A stretch of 64,000 nt of DNA from Acidimicrobiales bacterium mtb01. Lineage in GTDB: Bacteria; Actinomycetota; Acidimicrobiia; Acidimicrobiales; Ilumatobacteraceae. Location: assembly GCA_004379135.1 (NCBI GenBank), contig NBNI01000007.1, forward strand, positions 359,501 to 423,500, in the 5' to 3' direction. Shown here one piece after another: positions 1 to 9,131 of this stretch. Position 1 is the first letter of the stretch; the number at the start of each line of letters is the position of its first letter. A program made the translations under genes and the position numbers. The notes under the pieces are model-generated. The model did no database searches and was not told the origin of the DNA. It saw only the letters and a program-made list of their open reading frames with translations.

Positions 1-1
1 C

Positions 2-847
2 ATCCGCGACGTGACGTTCGGGCTCATTCGCATCGAAACCAGTCGCTGTCGCGTCGACACCGTTCGTTGCGACGACTTCGACGAACTGATCGAGCAGATG
101 AGCACGGGCGACGACGACGTGCGCTACTCGGTCGCCTGGGTCGATCTCCTGTCGGGCGGCGCGCGCTTCGGGCGGGGTGTGCTGTGGCGCGGAGATCACG
201 CGCGTCGCGACGATCTGCCGGTGGCCGATCGCGCCGACGCACTCGCCTACGGACCGCGTCAATTGGTGTCGGTTCCGCCGGTGGTCCCCGGACCGGGTGT
301 GGTGAACGCATTGTCGAGCGCGGTGTTCAACGAGCTCTGGTTCCGCAAGGAGCCGCGTCGCCGCGAGGGATCCATCAAATCGATTCCGGCCTACTTCCAT
401 CCGCTCGACGCGGTCGGTTCCTGGAATCGTTTGTACGGAGGCCACGGTTTCGTCCAGTACCAGTTCCTGATCCCGTTCGGTCGCGAGACCGAATTGCGTC
501 TGATCGTGGAAGCGATCGTGGCCTCGCGCCTGGCCACGCCGCTGGTCGTCCTCAAGCGGTTCGGCGTCGGCAACGACGCTCCGCTCAGTTTCCCGATGCC
601 GGGCTGGACCCTCACCGTCGACCTGCCGGCCGGTGCGGCGACTCTCGCCTCGCTGACCCACGCGCTCGACGACATCGTTCTCGACGCGGGTGGCCGTCAC
701 TATCTCGCCAAGGACGCTCTGCTCGGACCCGACGCCATTCGGGTCGGCTATCCGCGTCTGGCCGAATGGCAGGCCGTTCGCGATCGTCTCGATCCGCAAC
801 GGAACTTCCGGAGCGATCTCGCTCGTCGCCTCGGTCTCATGGAGTGA
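2..847 (+). CDS. dprE1: DprE1-like FAD-dependent oxidase, C-terminal part (5' truncated)
   Basis: The frame is open from the left edge, so the N-terminal FAD-binding domain lies outside the window and about 281 residues are visible. The retained part matches the C-terminal substrate domain of DprE1 / D-arabinono-lactone-oxidase-type flavoproteins, with a GGRHYLAKD stretch and a terminal DPQRNFRSDLARRLGL segment. In mycobacteria DprE1 oxidises decaprenyl-phospho-ribose to the 2-keto intermediate as the first half of arabinose donor synthesis, at the periplasmic face. The gene stops 2 bases before a DprE2-like SDR, its usual partner, which strongly supports the assignment. A GTG at 11 could be mistaken for a start, but homology clearly continues upstream. 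The alternative is another oxidase of the same fold. Confidence 0.75.
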   Translation: MRDVTFGLIRIETSRCRVDTVRCDDFDELIEQMSTGDDDVRYSVAWVDLLSGGARFGRGVLWRGDHARRDDLPVADRADALAYGPRQLVSVPPVVPGPGVVNALSSAVFNELWFRKEPRRREGSIKSIPAYFHPLDAVGSWNRLYGGHGFVQYQFLIPFGRETELRLIVEAIVASRLATPLVVLKRFGVGNDAPLSFPMPGWTLTVDLPAGAATLASLTHALDDIVLDAGGRHYLAKDALLGPDAIRVGYPRLAEWQAVRDRLDPQRNFRSDLARRLGLME

Positions 848-849
848 AC

Positions 850-1605
850 ATGCTGAACGCCGCCGGAGAACCGCAGAACATCGTCGTGCTGGGAGGGTCG
901 AGCGACATCGGCGTGGCCATCGCTCGGCGCCTGGCCGCGCCGTCCACGAAATCGATCGTTCTTGCCTGCCGTCGTCCCGACGAGGCTCCGGTCGATGGAC
1001 TCCGTCGCCCGGGCCTGGAGGTGCAGGCGGTGTCGTTCGACGCGGTCCGCGTCGAACATCACGCTTCGTTCGTCGATTCGCTCGTTGCGGCACACGGCGA
1101 CATCGACGTGGCGGTGGTCGCCTTCGGGCAGTTGGGGGAGCAGTCGCGCTTCGGCGACGACCCGGTGGCGGCGGCCGATCTCGTGACCGTCAATTTCGCG
1201 GGTGCGGTGTCGGTGCTGCTGGCCCTCGCGCGCGTGATGCGACGTCAGGGGCACGGACGCATCGTGGTGCTGTCGAGCGTGGCCGGTGAGCGGGTGCGTC
1301 CGGCCAACATGGTCTACGGCGCGACCAAGGCCGGACTCGATGGTTTCTCGCTCGCTCTCGGTGACTCGCTCGTGACGTCGGGGGTCGGTGTTCTCGTGGT
1401 TCGCCCCGGATTCGTGCGCAGTGCGATGACCCAGGGAATGGAAGCGGCGCCGTTCGCCACCACTCCCGACGCCGTGGCCGACGCGACGGTGAAGGCTCTT
1501 CGCGCCGGTCGACGAATCGTGTGGGCGCCCGGAATCCTGCGTTACGTCTTCATGGTGCTGAGGCACCTGCCCGCGCCGTTATGGCGGCGGCTTCCGTTGG
1601 GTTGA
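850..1605 (+). CDS. dprE2: DprE2-like short-chain dehydrogenase (decaprenyl-phospho-keto-ribose reductase)
   Basis: This is a 251-residue classical SDR. The nucleotide-binding glycine motif GGSSDIG is at residues 15-21, the catalytic Ser near 142-143, and the YGATK motif has Tyr156 and Lys160. The hydrophobic C-terminal end (LRYVFMVLRHLPAPLWRRLPLG) is typical of DprE2 proteins, which act on a polyprenyl substrate. The ATG is 2 bases past the dprE1 stop, so the pair is translationally coupled. Expected role: NADH reduction of the DprE1 product to decaprenyl-phospho-arabinose, the arabinofuranose donor. The last 56 bases overlap the end of the convergent gene on the minus strand. A generic SDR is the alternative, but context favours DprE2. 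Confidence 0.75.
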   Translation: MLNAAGEPQNIVVLGGSSDIGVAIARRLAAPSTKSIVLACRRPDEAPVDGLRRPGLEVQAVSFDAVRVEHHASFVDSLVAAHGDIDVAVVAFGQLGEQSRFGDDPVAAADLVTVNFAGAVSVLLALARVMRRQGHGRIVVLSSVAGERVRPANMVYGATKAGLDGFSLALGDSLVTSGVGVLVVRPGFVRSAMTQGMEAAPFATTPDAVADATVKALRAGRRIVWAPGILRYVFMVLRHLPAPLWRRLPLG

Positions 1606-4600
1606 AACCTTCGCCCGGCGGTGCCGGACGGCCGTTGCACGTGGGCGTGCACGTTCCGTCGGGTCGGGGCGGAACCGGAACAAACACCTCGACCGCGTAG
1701 TCGACGCGCGGTTGGTACGGAGGGTCGTACGGTCCGATGTCGTCGCCGGTCTCGCACCGTTCGTACAGCCGGATGACATCGGCCTGATACGAGCCGCGCA
1801 AGCAGAACGACGATTCCACCACCTGGTTCGGTTCGTCCGAGCCGAACACGATCGAATCGTTGGGTTCGATCCAGCCACTCCAGAAGCGAGTGAGGATGAG
1901 CCAGTCGGCGCTCGCAACATCGGCGCTCAGTCGCGATCCCTCGGCGTTGGCCAGGCCGGGGTCCATCTCGATGAAGTAGGTGGCCGGATCGAGTTCGGGA
2001 AACAAGTAGTAGAAGAAGACGTCGCTGTACGCGGTCTGCCGAAGGTCGACCGGCCCGACGAAGAGACGTTCACCGGGTCGCGCACGCGCGTCGAGGTCGG
2101 CGATCACCTCGAGACTCGCCTTCCACGGCCGGGTGTCGCCGAGGTGGAAGGTGCGTCCGTTGCGCTCGACCGTGAGGGTCGAGAGATCGCCGGTTGCACC
2201 ACGCACGACCAGATCGCCGTACGTTCGCAACGTGAAGAACGGCGCCACCACGGCCAACGCGACGACGAGTGATCCGCCGGCGATCCAGGTTCGCACGGTC
2301 GGGTGGATGGTGGGTGCACGACGGCGGACGATTTCGACCACGGCGACGACGGCGAGCGGCCACGACACCATGGCGACCCAATTGAAGTGGGCCGAATCCG
2401 GACGTTGCAGCGCTTGGGGCAGGATGCCCACCCCGAAGAGTGCGGGGGCCAACAAGGCGATGCGGCGCGACGAATCGAGTCGGCGCGCCACGATCACGAC
2501 TCCGATGGCGACGACGGGGAGAGCGAAGAACCACAGGAACAACTGCTTCGGCGCTCCGAGGTGGGGGAGCTCCCACCACGGAGCGAACTTCTCGCCGATC
2601 ACCTGCAGGGCTCCGTCGAGACGATCCCAACTCGGCGGCCGGGGCAGTTCGCGTCCACCGCGCAGATCGAAAACGGGTTCGAGCAGCATTCCGCGAACGA
2701 CGTCGGCCGGTCCGGCCTGGACGAGGTGGACCCAGAACGACGCGAGACCGATGGCGAGGCCACCGACGACGGCTCGCCAATGGCGGCGCACCACGGGAGT
2801 GAAGCCGAGTGCCAACGCCAGCGCGAGGACCACGTCGGGGCGGAAGGTGAGAGCGAGTCCGGCGAGTATGCCGCTGATCAGCACGGGCCGTCGAGGACGT
2901 TCGACGTACGAAGCCCGCACGGCGAACACCACCGACCACAAGCCGAGCCCGACGGCACCCGACCAGGCCAGCGCCTGCAAGCCGATCGGTGTGAGCACGA
3001 ACACCACCGAAGACGCGGCGACGACGGCCGCCACCGCCCGGCCCCAGGGGCGAGCCAGGACGAACAGTGCGGAGACGACGAGGAGATGCTGGATCAGCCC
3101 GAAGGTGCGCTCGCTGGCGAGCGAGACGTCGAAGAGTCGGTACCAGAGCGAGAGCCAGTGCAGCGAGCCGGGTCCGTAGAGATGGAGGAAGTCGACGTTG
3201 GCGATGTCGCCTTTCATCACGCGCTCGGGGAAGACGAGCATGAAGCCCTCTTCCATCGTGGAGCCGGTCGCGCGATAGAGCGCCGGAAGTGCGAGGCCCA
3301 CGGCGGCCGCGACCGATCCGACGGCGATCCACGATCGAACGGCGTTGCGATGGAGAGCATCGCGCCACGACGGCGACCCGCCGCGCACGAAAGGCGTCGA
3401 TTCGACCGGTTCGTCGCGCGGAGCCCGCGTGTAGCGACGGGCCAACCACCGCGCGATCGGCACGGCGCCGGCGCCGGCCAGAACGCACAGAATCGGTTCG
3501 GCCGGTATGCGGAACCGCGTGGTGCCGTAGGCGTACGCCGCGGTGAGGGTGACGCTCACGAACTGCACGACGAGCGGCAGGAGGCGAACCTGGCGCCGCC
3601 GGAGCCAGCGAATTCCGACCAATGATGTGGCGGCCAATCCGTAGTACATGACGAGGCCGGCTCGGGCGGCATCCTTGTCGCGCCCTTCGATGGGAGCGAA
3701 GTCGGCGTTCTGCCACGGACGGAAGAGATCCCATTGGCGCAACACACGGGCCGCGAGAACCTTGGGAAGCTGCCCGGCGTTGTCGCGGGCGTAGTCGAGG
3801 CCGATCTCGCGCCAATGGAGCGACTTCTCGGCTTCGTCTCCGACGGCGTCACGGCCCTCGCGGCGGATCTGCTCCTGGCAGTCGAACAGCCAGAACCCGA
3901 GGAACTTGCCCTCGTAGGTCTCGTCGCAGTTGGCGTACACGAACAACTCGTTGCCGTTGGTGGAGAGAGGAACGAATGCCTCGAACGAACGTGCGTTGCG
4001 CATGGCCCAGGGTGCGAGCACGAGGATGCACGCGACCGCCGCCAGTGCGACGTGCTCGATGCGCCGACGCCACGTGAGATCGCGGCGCACCGCGACCCAG
4101 GGAACGATGAGCAGAACCGACAGCAGCAGACCTTCGCCGCGTGCGAGCGTGGCCAGACCGGTGACGGCACCCATGACGATCGTCCACCGCCAGGCCGGGC
4201 GATCCCACCAGCGGTACGCGGCGTACACGACGGTCATGGTGCATAGCGCCATCAGTCCTTCGGGGAACAGCACGCCGTCGACCAACCACAGATTCGGATA
4301 GATCGCGGCCAGGAGGCCGGCGATCACCGCGGCCAGCGGCGAATCGGTGACCCGACGGGCCACGAGAACCACCAGCGCGACGACACCGGTTCCGATGAGG
4401 AGCGAGACGAACTTGTGGTCGAAGTACGTGGTGCCGCCGAGCCGCGAACTGATCGACAGAACGACCGGATACAGCGGTCCGTGCAGAGCCGACGGGATCC
4501 ACCGCTGGTAGGCGATGAAGTTGAGCGGCTCGGGGAAGCCACCGCCCTCGGCGAGGATGTTCGCCGTCGAGTGGTAGAAGAGCGGATCGCCGCCGTCGGT

Positions 4601-5485
4601 GCGAGTGGGCGCGACCGTGAGGAGCGTGGCCAGTCGCACGAGGAAGCCGAGAGCGATCACCGACGACGCCGTGAGCGCGTACGACGTCCGTCGCGCGAGT
4701 GGGCCGGACACGGTGACGACCGACATGACGGCGGTGATCAACACGCCGAGTGCGGCGGCAGTGATGAGAGTCCAGAGAAGAGTGGGCAGGACCGGTCCGT
4801 CGAGACCGATCACGCGTCCGCCGTCGAGTACGACGCGTTCGACGTGCTGCCGTGCGATGAGATCGAACGCCGAGTCACCGAGCAGGACGACACCGGGTGC
4901 GATCCAGAGCAGCGAAGAAAGTCGGCGGGTCGAACCGGAGGACTCGACGCGGTCGCCCCACCAACGTCGAGCCAGCACTCCGAGACCCACGAGATGGAGG
5001 TGTCCGAGCGGCCAGGTGGCCAGCTCCCCTCCGACGTATTGGATCGCGAGGCCGATGGCCACCAGGACGAGTGGGAGGACGACACGTGGCGGGTTGCCCC
5101 ATCGGCGCACCGCGACGAGGGCGAGGACCGTCGTGAGGAAGAGGGGTCCGATTCCGAGGCCGGGCAGAGTGCCGTCGGTCGTGCGGAAGATCAGGAGGCT
5201 GGTCAGAAGATCGCGCGGAGTCGGAGCGGTTGCGGCGTGGCTCGCCACGGCGATGGCGACCACGGCCCACCAGAGCGCGATCCAGGCGAGCAGACGGCGA
5301 CGGTTCCAGCCGACGGTCGGTGCGATGGCGATCGCCGCGATCACCAGCAGCGGTTGGATCCGACCCGACCAGGTGAACGCGCCGCCGACGGCGAGTGCCC
5401 GCTCGACGAGATGGGCGATGCCGAGCCCGAGGATCAGCCACACCGCGCGGGGGAGGGCGGGATCGTCCTGTCGAGGTCCAAGCAT
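1550..5485 (-). CDS. Large integral membrane protein with two fused glycosyltransferase (GT39/ArnT-like) modules
   Basis: This is a 1311-residue polytopic protein. Residues about 1-280 are a run of hydrophobic segments. About 280-690 form a GT-C module whose first loop has the acidic motif DGGDPLFYHSTANIL, followed by PLYPV and further TM helices. A hydrophilic linker (about 690-720) leads to a second module of about 720-1085 with VDFLHLYGPGSLHW, again a first-loop signature of GT-C enzymes. The last 220 residues are a mostly extracytoplasmic domain ending in a proline-rich tail. Such enzymes use polyprenyl-phosphate sugars, so a role in envelope glycan assembly with the neighbouring genes is likely (inference). 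ATG at 5485 is preferred over TTG at 5494. The 3' end overlaps the dprE2-like gene by 56 bases. Substrate is unknown. Confidence 0.8.
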   Translation of the reverse strand: MLGPRQDDPALPRAVWLILGLGIAHLVERALAVGGAFTWSGRIQPLLVIAAIAIAPTVGWNRRRLLAWIALWWAVVAIAVASHAATAPTPRDLLTSLLIFRTTDGTLPGLGIGPLFLTTVLALVAVRRWGNPPRVVLPLVLVAIGLAIQYVGGELATWPLGHLHLVGLGVLARRWWGDRVESSGSTRRLSSLLWIAPGVVLLGDSAFDLIARQHVERVVLDGGRVIGLDGPVLPTLLWTLITAAALGVLITAVMSVVTVSGPLARRTSYALTASSVIALGFLVRLATLLTVAPTRTDGGDPLFYHSTANILAEGGGFPEPLNFIAYQRWIPSALHGPLYPVVLSISSRLGGTTYFDHKFVSLLIGTGVVALVVLVARRVTDSPLAAVIAGLLAAIYPNLWLVDGVLFPEGLMALCTMTVVYAAYRWWDRPAWRWTIVMGAVTGLATLARGEGLLLSVLLIVPWVAVRRDLTWRRRIEHVALAAVACILVLAPWAMRNARSFEAFVPLSTNGNELFVYANCDETYEGKFLGFWLFDCQEQIRREGRDAVGDEAEKSLHWREIGLDYARDNAGQLPKVLAARVLRQWDLFRPWQNADFAPIEGRDKDAARAGLVMYYGLAATSLVGIRWLRRRQVRLLPLVVQFVSVTLTAAYAYGTTRFRIPAEPILCVLAGAGAVPIARWLARRYTRAPRDEPVESTPFVRGGSPSWRDALHRNAVRSWIAVGSVAAAVGLALPALYRATGSTMEEGFMLVFPERVMKGDIANVDFLHLYGPGSLHWLSLWYRLFDVSLASERTFGLIQHLLVVSALFVLARPWGRAVAAVVAASSVVFVLTPIGLQALAWSGAVGLGLWSVVFAVRASYVERPRRPVLISGILAGLALTFRPDVVLALALALGFTPVVRRHWRAVVGGLAIGLASFWVHLVQAGPADVVRGMLLEPVFDLRGGRELPRPPSWDRLDGALQVIGEKFAPWWELPHLGAPKQLFLWFFALPVVAIGVVIVARRLDSSRRIALLAPALFGVGILPQALQRPDSAHFNWVAMVSWPLAVVAVVEIVRRRAPTIHPTVRTWIAGGSLVVALAVVAPFFTLRTYGDLVVRGATGDLSTLTVERNGRTFHLGDTRPWKASLEVIADLDARARPGERLFVGPVDLRQTAYSDVFFYYLFPELDPATYFIEMDPGLANAEGSRLSADVASADWLILTRFWSGWIEPNDSIVFGSDEPNQVVESSFCLRGSYQADVIRLYERCETGDDIGPYDPPYQPRVDYAVEVFVPVPPRPDGTCTPTCNGRPAPPGEGFNPTEAAAITARAGASAP

Positions 5486-5591
5486 CGTCGTCAAACGTCC
5501 CGAAAGGACTGACCGATACTACGACAACGACCAGGTGGTACGGCCCGCTTGGCGGTCGGGCGCGAAGGTGCGGTGGTACCGTCGCCCGTTG

Positions 5592-6182
5592 ATGCGCAAC
5601 CGGTTCGCCCGCCCCGCGATCGCGGGCATCCTCGTCGTCGCGGTGGCCGTCTGGTGGTGGTGGCCCGGTCTCGCCGACCGTTCGACCACGGTGCTCATCG
5701 TCGGGGGCGAGCGACTCGCCGAGGGTCGAGAGCCCGTCGATCGTCGGTTGCGCGAGAACGGCTTCACCACGGAATGGACACCCGTCGCGATGTCGTGGTG
5801 CGACGTTGCCGACCTGTTGACGGACGGTCTCGACGGCGGGTCCTTCCGGGCCGCGGTTCTGGCGCCATCGAGCGACGACACGTGCGTTCCGGACACCGAT
5901 CTCGTCGACGCGGTCCGCGATGCCGGCGATCTTCGACTGGCGGTCGTCGACTGGCCGGATACCTCACCCGTCGAGCGCGAGTTCGTGGTTCGACTGGGTT
6001 CTCGATCCGACGTCGAGGTGGTGGACATCGGTCGGTTGCTCGGGGATACGGGCTCGGAGGTCGACTGTCTGTGGTGGGACGACTGCCCGAACAGCGGCCG
6101 GATCGTCGCGTGGGATGCCGACGGACTCACCGAGTCGGGGAATCAGCGCGTGGCGCGGATGATCGTGGCGGCGGTCCGATGA
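5592..6182 (+). CDS. Membrane-anchored extracytoplasmic protein, possibly degenerate SGNH-hydrolase-like
   Basis: This is a 196-residue protein of unknown function. An N-terminal signal anchor (residues about 8-24, AGILVVAVAVWWWWPGL) is followed by a soluble domain that starts TVLIVGGERLAE and ends with DADGLTESGNQRVARMI. That end resembles the last block of SGNH/GDSL hydrolases (D-x-x-H-L-T-x-x-G), but the histidine is replaced by glycine, so hydrolase activity is doubtful. Cys residues at about 62, 96 and 162-167 may form disulphides outside the cell. A TACCGT hexamer at 5577-5582 sits 6 bases before a TTG at 5589, so a leaderless TTG start one codon upstream is possible. It overlaps the next gene (ATGA). 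Confidence 0.65.
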   Translation: MRNRFARPAIAGILVVAVAVWWWWPGLADRSTTVLIVGGERLAEGREPVDRRLRENGFTTEWTPVAMSWCDVADLLTDGLDGGSFRAAVLAPSSDDTCVPDTDLVDAVRDAGDLRLAVVDWPDTSPVEREFVVRLGSRSDVEVVDIGRLLGDTGSEVDCLWWDDCPNSGRIVAWDADGLTESGNQRVARMIVAAVR

Positions 6183-7978
6183 TCGCCCGGTGGAGAACCC
6201 GGGCGATGGATCATCCGTTGGTGACGCTGATCGCGATGACCATCGTCGTGATGATGCCGGCGATCGTCGCGGTGGCGTCCAATCTGTTCGTCGACTGGCA
6301 TCCCACCGGAGACATGTCGTTGGCCGAACTGATGATGCGCGGTATTCCCGAACACCCGCCGTTGGTCGGTGTGGCGGCCCGCGTCGGCCGCGACATCAAT
6401 GATCAGGGCTACAAGCCCGGACCGTCGATGGCCTACGTCTTGTATCCGGTGTACCTCGCGATGTTCCGATCGAGCATCGGGGTGATCGTGTCGACGCTCG
6501 TCGTTCACATGGCGGGCGTTCTGGCGACGCTCTTCTTCGTGCGCCGTTGGTTCGGCTGGCGGGTCACCGCGATCACCGCGCTCGTTCTGGCGGCGATCGT
6601 GCGTTCGCTCGCTCCGGGTTTCTTTCTCGAACCCTGGAACACCTGGATCCCGGTCTTCGCCTACACGCTCTTCCTCGTTCTGATCGCCGGCGTGTTGCTC
6701 GGACACCATCGCGCGCTACCGCTGGCCGTCGCCGCGGGGTATCACTGCCTGCAAACCCACATCAGTTACGTTCCCTTGGTCGCGGGTGCGCTCGTTCCCT
6801 TGGTGGCCTGGCTCATCTGGACGACGCGGCGCTCCGGAGAATGGCGTCGACCCATCGCTTGGTCGGCCGCGGTGACCTTCGTGATGTGGTTGCCGCCGGT
6901 GATCGAGCAATTGCGACCGGGGCCGGGCAACCTGCGCCGTGTGTGGGAGCACTTCACGAACCCGCCCGACGAGACGGTGGGCGTCCGAGCGGCTTTTCGC
7001 GCCCTGGCTGGCGAGTTCAATCTGGCCGGGCCCTTCGTGACCGGACCGGGCCGCGATCCGACCGACGATCCGCGATGGTGGGGATTCGCCGCGTTCATCG
7101 TCGTGGTGCTCGCCGGACTGGCGGCGTGGCGTCGCCATCACGATCGCGACCTCGGTCGGCTGTATGTCGTTCTCGGCTGGTCCACGCTCATCGGCTTCTA
7201 CGCGACGTCCCGAGTCTTCGGAACCTTCTACGACTACGTGATCCGCTGGTCGTGGTTACTGGCGGCGTTCTGGATGGTCGCTTCCGTGTGGTCGATCTCG
7301 TCGGACGTCGACGTGAGGCGACGAGTCGCGAGAGCGAGCGCGGGCCTGATTCCGGCGATCGGCGGTGCGGCAGTTCTCGGACTGGCGATTACCGGCTCGG
7401 TGGCTTCGGCCGGGGCCGATCTGCCGTATCGAAGCGATTCGCGACTGGTGGCGAACCTGGGCGAACAACTCGAGCCGTCCCTCGATTCGGATGCGGTGTA
7501 CCTGTTGCGGTGGCACGATCCGGCATCGCTGGGCGGAACCGGGTTCGGTTTCGTTCTCGAGATGGAGAAGCGGGGCGACACGTTGAAGGTCGACCCGTGG
7601 GCCAAGGCGACCGTGCGTCCGTATCGATCGATGTCCGACGAGCGCGATGCCGATGCGGTGCTGTGGTTCGTCGTCGGGCCGCAGAACATCGAGCGCTTCT
7701 CGCAGCGTGACGACGCCGAGAAACTCGCCGAGTTCGATCCCCGTTCGGCGGCCGAAGTCGTCGAGTCGGACGAATTGCGGGATCGCATCGAGAAACGGAT
7801 CGAAGAGCTGGGTCATCCCGACTGGATCACGTTGCTCGATTCGCAGTACGGACACACCCAGGTGGTGTACAACGTCGATTCGCCGGTCGACCTCGACGCG
7901 CTCGTGAACCGCTACAACGAGATCCGCCTGCCCGGAGCGGTGTTCCGGGTGCCGGTCGGAGCGCCGCTCTACCCGTGA
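6179..7978 (+). CDS. Polytopic membrane protein, putative GT-C glycosyltransferase
   Basis: This is a 599-residue protein with about 10-12 predicted membrane helices over residues 10-420, then a C-terminal soluble domain of about 180 residues. The first extracytoplasmic loop carries FVDWHPTGDMSLAELMMRG, with an acidic pair placed as in GT39/GT83 enzymes, but overall similarity is not clear enough to name a family member. The ATG overlaps the upstream stop (ATGA) and the end overlaps the next start (GTGA), so it lies in a tightly coupled four-gene unit with the anchored unknown, a GT4 and a GT2. The C-terminal domain mentions no recognisable catalytic motif. Role in surface glycan synthesis is inferred from context only. 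Confidence 0.75.
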   Translation: MIARWRTRAMDHPLVTLIAMTIVVMMPAIVAVASNLFVDWHPTGDMSLAELMMRGIPEHPPLVGVAARVGRDINDQGYKPGPSMAYVLYPVYLAMFRSSIGVIVSTLVVHMAGVLATLFFVRRWFGWRVTAITALVLAAIVRSLAPGFFLEPWNTWIPVFAYTLFLVLIAGVLLGHHRALPLAVAAGYHCLQTHISYVPLVAGALVPLVAWLIWTTRRSGEWRRPIAWSAAVTFVMWLPPVIEQLRPGPGNLRRVWEHFTNPPDETVGVRAAFRALAGEFNLAGPFVTGPGRDPTDDPRWWGFAAFIVVVLAGLAAWRRHHDRDLGRLYVVLGWSTLIGFYATSRVFGTFYDYVIRWSWLLAAFWMVASVWSISSDVDVRRRVARASAGLIPAIGGAAVLGLAITGSVASAGADLPYRSDSRLVANLGEQLEPSLDSDAVYLLRWHDPASLGGTGFGFVLEMEKRGDTLKVDPWAKATVRPYRSMSDERDADAVLWFVVGPQNIERFSQRDDAEKLAEFDPRSAAEVVESDELRDRIEKRIEELGHPDWITLLDSQYGHTQVVYNVDSPVDLDALVNRYNEIRLPGAVFRVPVGAPLYP

Positions 7979-9120
7979 GCGATCTGCAGTCGATGGTCGA
8001 CGACATGGTCGCGCGCGGAGTGCGGCGCGTGCACGTGCTGGCCTGGCGCGATCTCGACGACCGCGAAGCGGGCGGCTCGGAAGTCCATGCCGACGAATTC
8101 ATGAAGCGGTGGGCCTCGGCCGGCCTCGACGTCCTTCATCGGACGTCCCACGCCGAGGGGCTCGCCTCCACCGCGCGGCGCAACGGGTACGACGTCGTGC
8201 GACGCGGTGGACGAATGACGGTCTTTCCGCGGACCGCGGTGTCGGAGGTCGTCGGGCGCATGGGTCACTACGACGCGTTGGTCGAGATCTGGAACGGGGT
8301 GCCGTGGCTCTCGCCGGTCTGGTGCCGCAAGCCGCGGATCCTGATCCTCCATCACATCCACGGTCCGATGTGGAACCAGGTGTTCCCGGGCCCCATCGCG
8401 GCGATCGGCCGCGCGTTGGAGACCAAGTGGGCGCCACCGGTGTATCGGCGAACACCGACCGTCACCACATCCGACGACACGCGCGACGAACTCGTCGAAC
8501 TCGGTTGGCGCCCCGAACTGGTCGCGACCGGGCCGGTGGGCGTCGACGACTTCTTCCGCAGCGATCCAGTGGTCGCCAAGACGAACCACCCGTCCATTCT
8601 CGCGGTCGGACGCCAGGCGCCGGTGAAGCGTTTCGACCGTCTCTTCGAACAAGTGTCGATCGCGCGTCGGTCCGTTCCCGACCTTCGACTGACGCTCATC
8701 GGCGATGGGCCGGAGCGAGCACGACTCGAGCGATGGGTCGACGATCAGGACGCGCGATCGTGGATCGATTTCGCGGGAAGGGTGAGCCGCGACGAGTTGC
8801 GCGATCACTACCGACGCTCGTGGGTCGTGGCCAGTGCGTCGCTCGCGGAGGGCTGGGGTCTGGCTCTCACCGAGGCGGCGGGTTGCGGCACGCCGGCGGT
8901 CGCGACCGACATCAGCGGGCATCGGTGTTCGGTGCTCGACGGAGAGACCGGGCTGCTCGCGCCGATCGACGAACTCCACCGTTCGCTCGTCGCCGCCCTG
9001 ACCGATTCCGAACGACGTTCGCAACTGTCGAGGGCGGCCGAGGCTCGGGCTCGCCGACTCACCTGGGACGCGCTCGCCGAAGGAGTGCTGTCACCTCTTC
9101 ACGCCCAAGTCGTTCGGTAG
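7975..9120 (+). CDS. Glycosyltransferase family 4 (GT-B fold)
   Basis: This is a 381-residue cytosolic glycosyltransferase. The N-terminal half has the AGGSEVHADEFMKRW acceptor-domain motif common in GT4 enzymes. The C-terminal half has the Rossmann domain with ILAVGRQAPVKRFDRL, LTLIGDGPER and the donor-binding E-x7-E region SLAEGWGLALTEAAGCGTPAV. The GTG start overlaps the preceding stop by 4 bases (GTGA). It probably transfers a nucleotide-activated sugar to a lipid-linked or glycan acceptor for the surrounding envelope pathway. The sugar cannot be read from sequence. Family call is firm. Confidence 0.88.
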   Translation: MSDLQSMVDDMVARGVRRVHVLAWRDLDDREAGGSEVHADEFMKRWASAGLDVLHRTSHAEGLASTARRNGYDVVRRGGRMTVFPRTAVSEVVGRMGHYDALVEIWNGVPWLSPVWCRKPRILILHHIHGPMWNQVFPGPIAAIGRALETKWAPPVYRRTPTVTTSDDTRDELVELGWRPELVATGPVGVDDFFRSDPVVAKTNHPSILAVGRQAPVKRFDRLFEQVSIARRSVPDLRLTLIGDGPERARLERWVDDQDARSWIDFAGRVSRDELRDHYRRSWVVASASLAEGWGLALTEAAGCGTPAVATDISGHRCSVLDGETGLLAPIDELHRSLVAALTDSERRSQLSRAAEARARRLTWDALAEGVLSPLHAQVVR

Positions 9121-9131
9121 GGTGGTCGATC

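Noticed and set aside
2303-3625. Long plus-strand open frames opposite the fused glycosyltransferase gene
   Set aside because: Their low-complexity charged translation is the mirror of hydrophobic codons on the minus strand. No start signal or family match is seen.
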